Source: DASZGL01 sp035938875
Lineage (GTDB): Bacteria; Chloroflexota; Dormibacteria; Aeolococcales; Aeolococcaceae
Direction: 5' to 3'
Assembly: GCA_035938875.1 (NCBI GenBank)
Contig: DASZGL010000069.1
Coordinates: 26,476 to 90,475, forward strand
Length of the DNA stretch: 64,000 nt
In this document: positions 63,745-64,000 of the stretch, piece after piece
How the letters are laid out: each line of letters begins with the position of its first letter
How positions within the stretch are numbered: the stretch's first letter is position 1
The notes under the pieces: model-generated
Told to the model about the DNA's origin: nothing
The model's input: only the letters and a program-made list of their open reading frames with translations
The model's database searches: none
Position numbers and translations under genes: made by a program

Positions 63745-64000
63745 CTACTCCGGATCTGTGGTGGTACCGGTGCCGGGAACGTCCGGCCGAGGTGGGTCGA
63801 CGGGTGGTGCGCCGGTCCGCGTCGGTGGAGCCGTCCACCCCCCGATACGCAACTGCGCGCCCGGCGGATCGGGGTAGTACTCGGCTGCTTTGAACGGTTC
63901 CGCGCTGCCGCGGCTGCGCATGTACCACCAGGCCCCGCCGGCGCCGGCGAGCAGCAGGACGATGACGATGCCGGCGATCAGCCCACCGTGCCCGCCACCA
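63745..64000 (-). CDS. Partial membrane protein gene, cut by the window end
   Basis: The minus strand encodes the C-terminal end of a protein. It has a membrane helix (GLIAGIVIVLLLAGAGGAWW), then YMRSRGSAEPFKAAEYYPDP, and a Pro/Thr-rich tail ending TTTDPE before a TAG. The start lies outside the window. The fragment is too short to identify; the single helix with a short Arg-containing border suggests a membrane-anchored exported or zinc-ribbon-type protein. Confidence 0.6.
   Translation of the reverse strand, partial: GGGHGGLIAGIVIVLLLAGAGGAWWYMRSRGSAEPFKAAEYYPDPPGAQLRIGGWTAPPTRTGAPPVDPPRPDVPGTGTTTDPE

Overview
The window is high-GC DNA from a bacterium that looks monoderm or monoderm-like. 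It has lipoproteins, a possible C-terminal surface-anchoring signal, MraZ, a WS/DGAT-type acyltransferase, an NrtR-type NAD regulator, a DUF3558-like lipoprotein and many small Actinomycetota/Chloroflexota-style proteins. No rRNA, tRNA or ribosomal protein fixes the taxonomy. My best guess is a Chloroflexota / Candidatus Dormibacterota-type or deep actinobacterial lineage, at low confidence. Nearly all of the sequence is coding, and start/stop overlaps of the ATGA/GTGA type join most operons. No CRISPR array, insertion sequence or prophage was seen.

Region 1 (1-15.4 kb) holds an atypical response regulator followed by a leftward division/cell-wall (dcw) cluster. In transcription order it reads mraZ, rsmH, ftsL, a class B PBP, murF, mraY, murD, ftsW, murG, a MurC/Mpl-type ligase, murB, ddl, ftsQ. 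There is no murE between the PBP and murF. The murC slot is filled by a ligase whose motifs look like Mpl. The cluster stops at ftsQ without ftsA or ftsZ. A -35/-10 promoter followed by three 10-bp-phased MraZ-type boxes precedes mraZ.

Region 2 (15.6-20.1 kb) starts with the RNase P RNA. It continues with a small accessory patch of exported proteins: an unknown lipoprotein, a DUF3558-like lipoprotein, and an LVIVD-type beta-propeller with 9-residue repeats and a sorting-like tail. An inverted remnant of a second DUF3558-like gene follows. Region 3 (20.1-33.5 kb) has RNase HI, a zinc-ribbon coiled-coil protein and a lone trpD. An MFS exporter there has a long structured 5' leader with a 13-codon ORF. 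An HD-GYP protein, a hydrolase, a Nudix enzyme, VOC and MBL proteins, a methyltransferase and an ABC-2 exporter follow. Region 4 (33.5-46.3 kb) has Lon with a linker insertion, a PLD-family protein, an HtrA protease, a molybdopterin oxidoreductase, a DUF1326-DUF2182 pair, an acyl-CoA ligase, a pterin dehydratase and a class II aldolase.

Region 5 (46.4-64 kb) has an AGPS-like FAD oxidase and an NAD salvage operon (nrtR-pncB-pncA). An alkylation-repair module pairs an ECF sigma factor and an MGMT-Ada fusion with a divergent AlkA. An MBOAT-SGNH pair is probably for glycan acylation. Next come DedA, a redoxin gene interrupted by one in-frame TGA at its redox Cys position (a candidate selenoprotein with a bSECIS-like hairpin), a cold-shock gene, the principal sigma factor, MsrB and a wax-ester synthase/DGAT homologue. 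The strongest items for follow-up are the candidate selenoprotein, the structured leader with its peptide upstream of the MFS gene, the unusual dcw gene content and the sigma/Ada/AlkA module.
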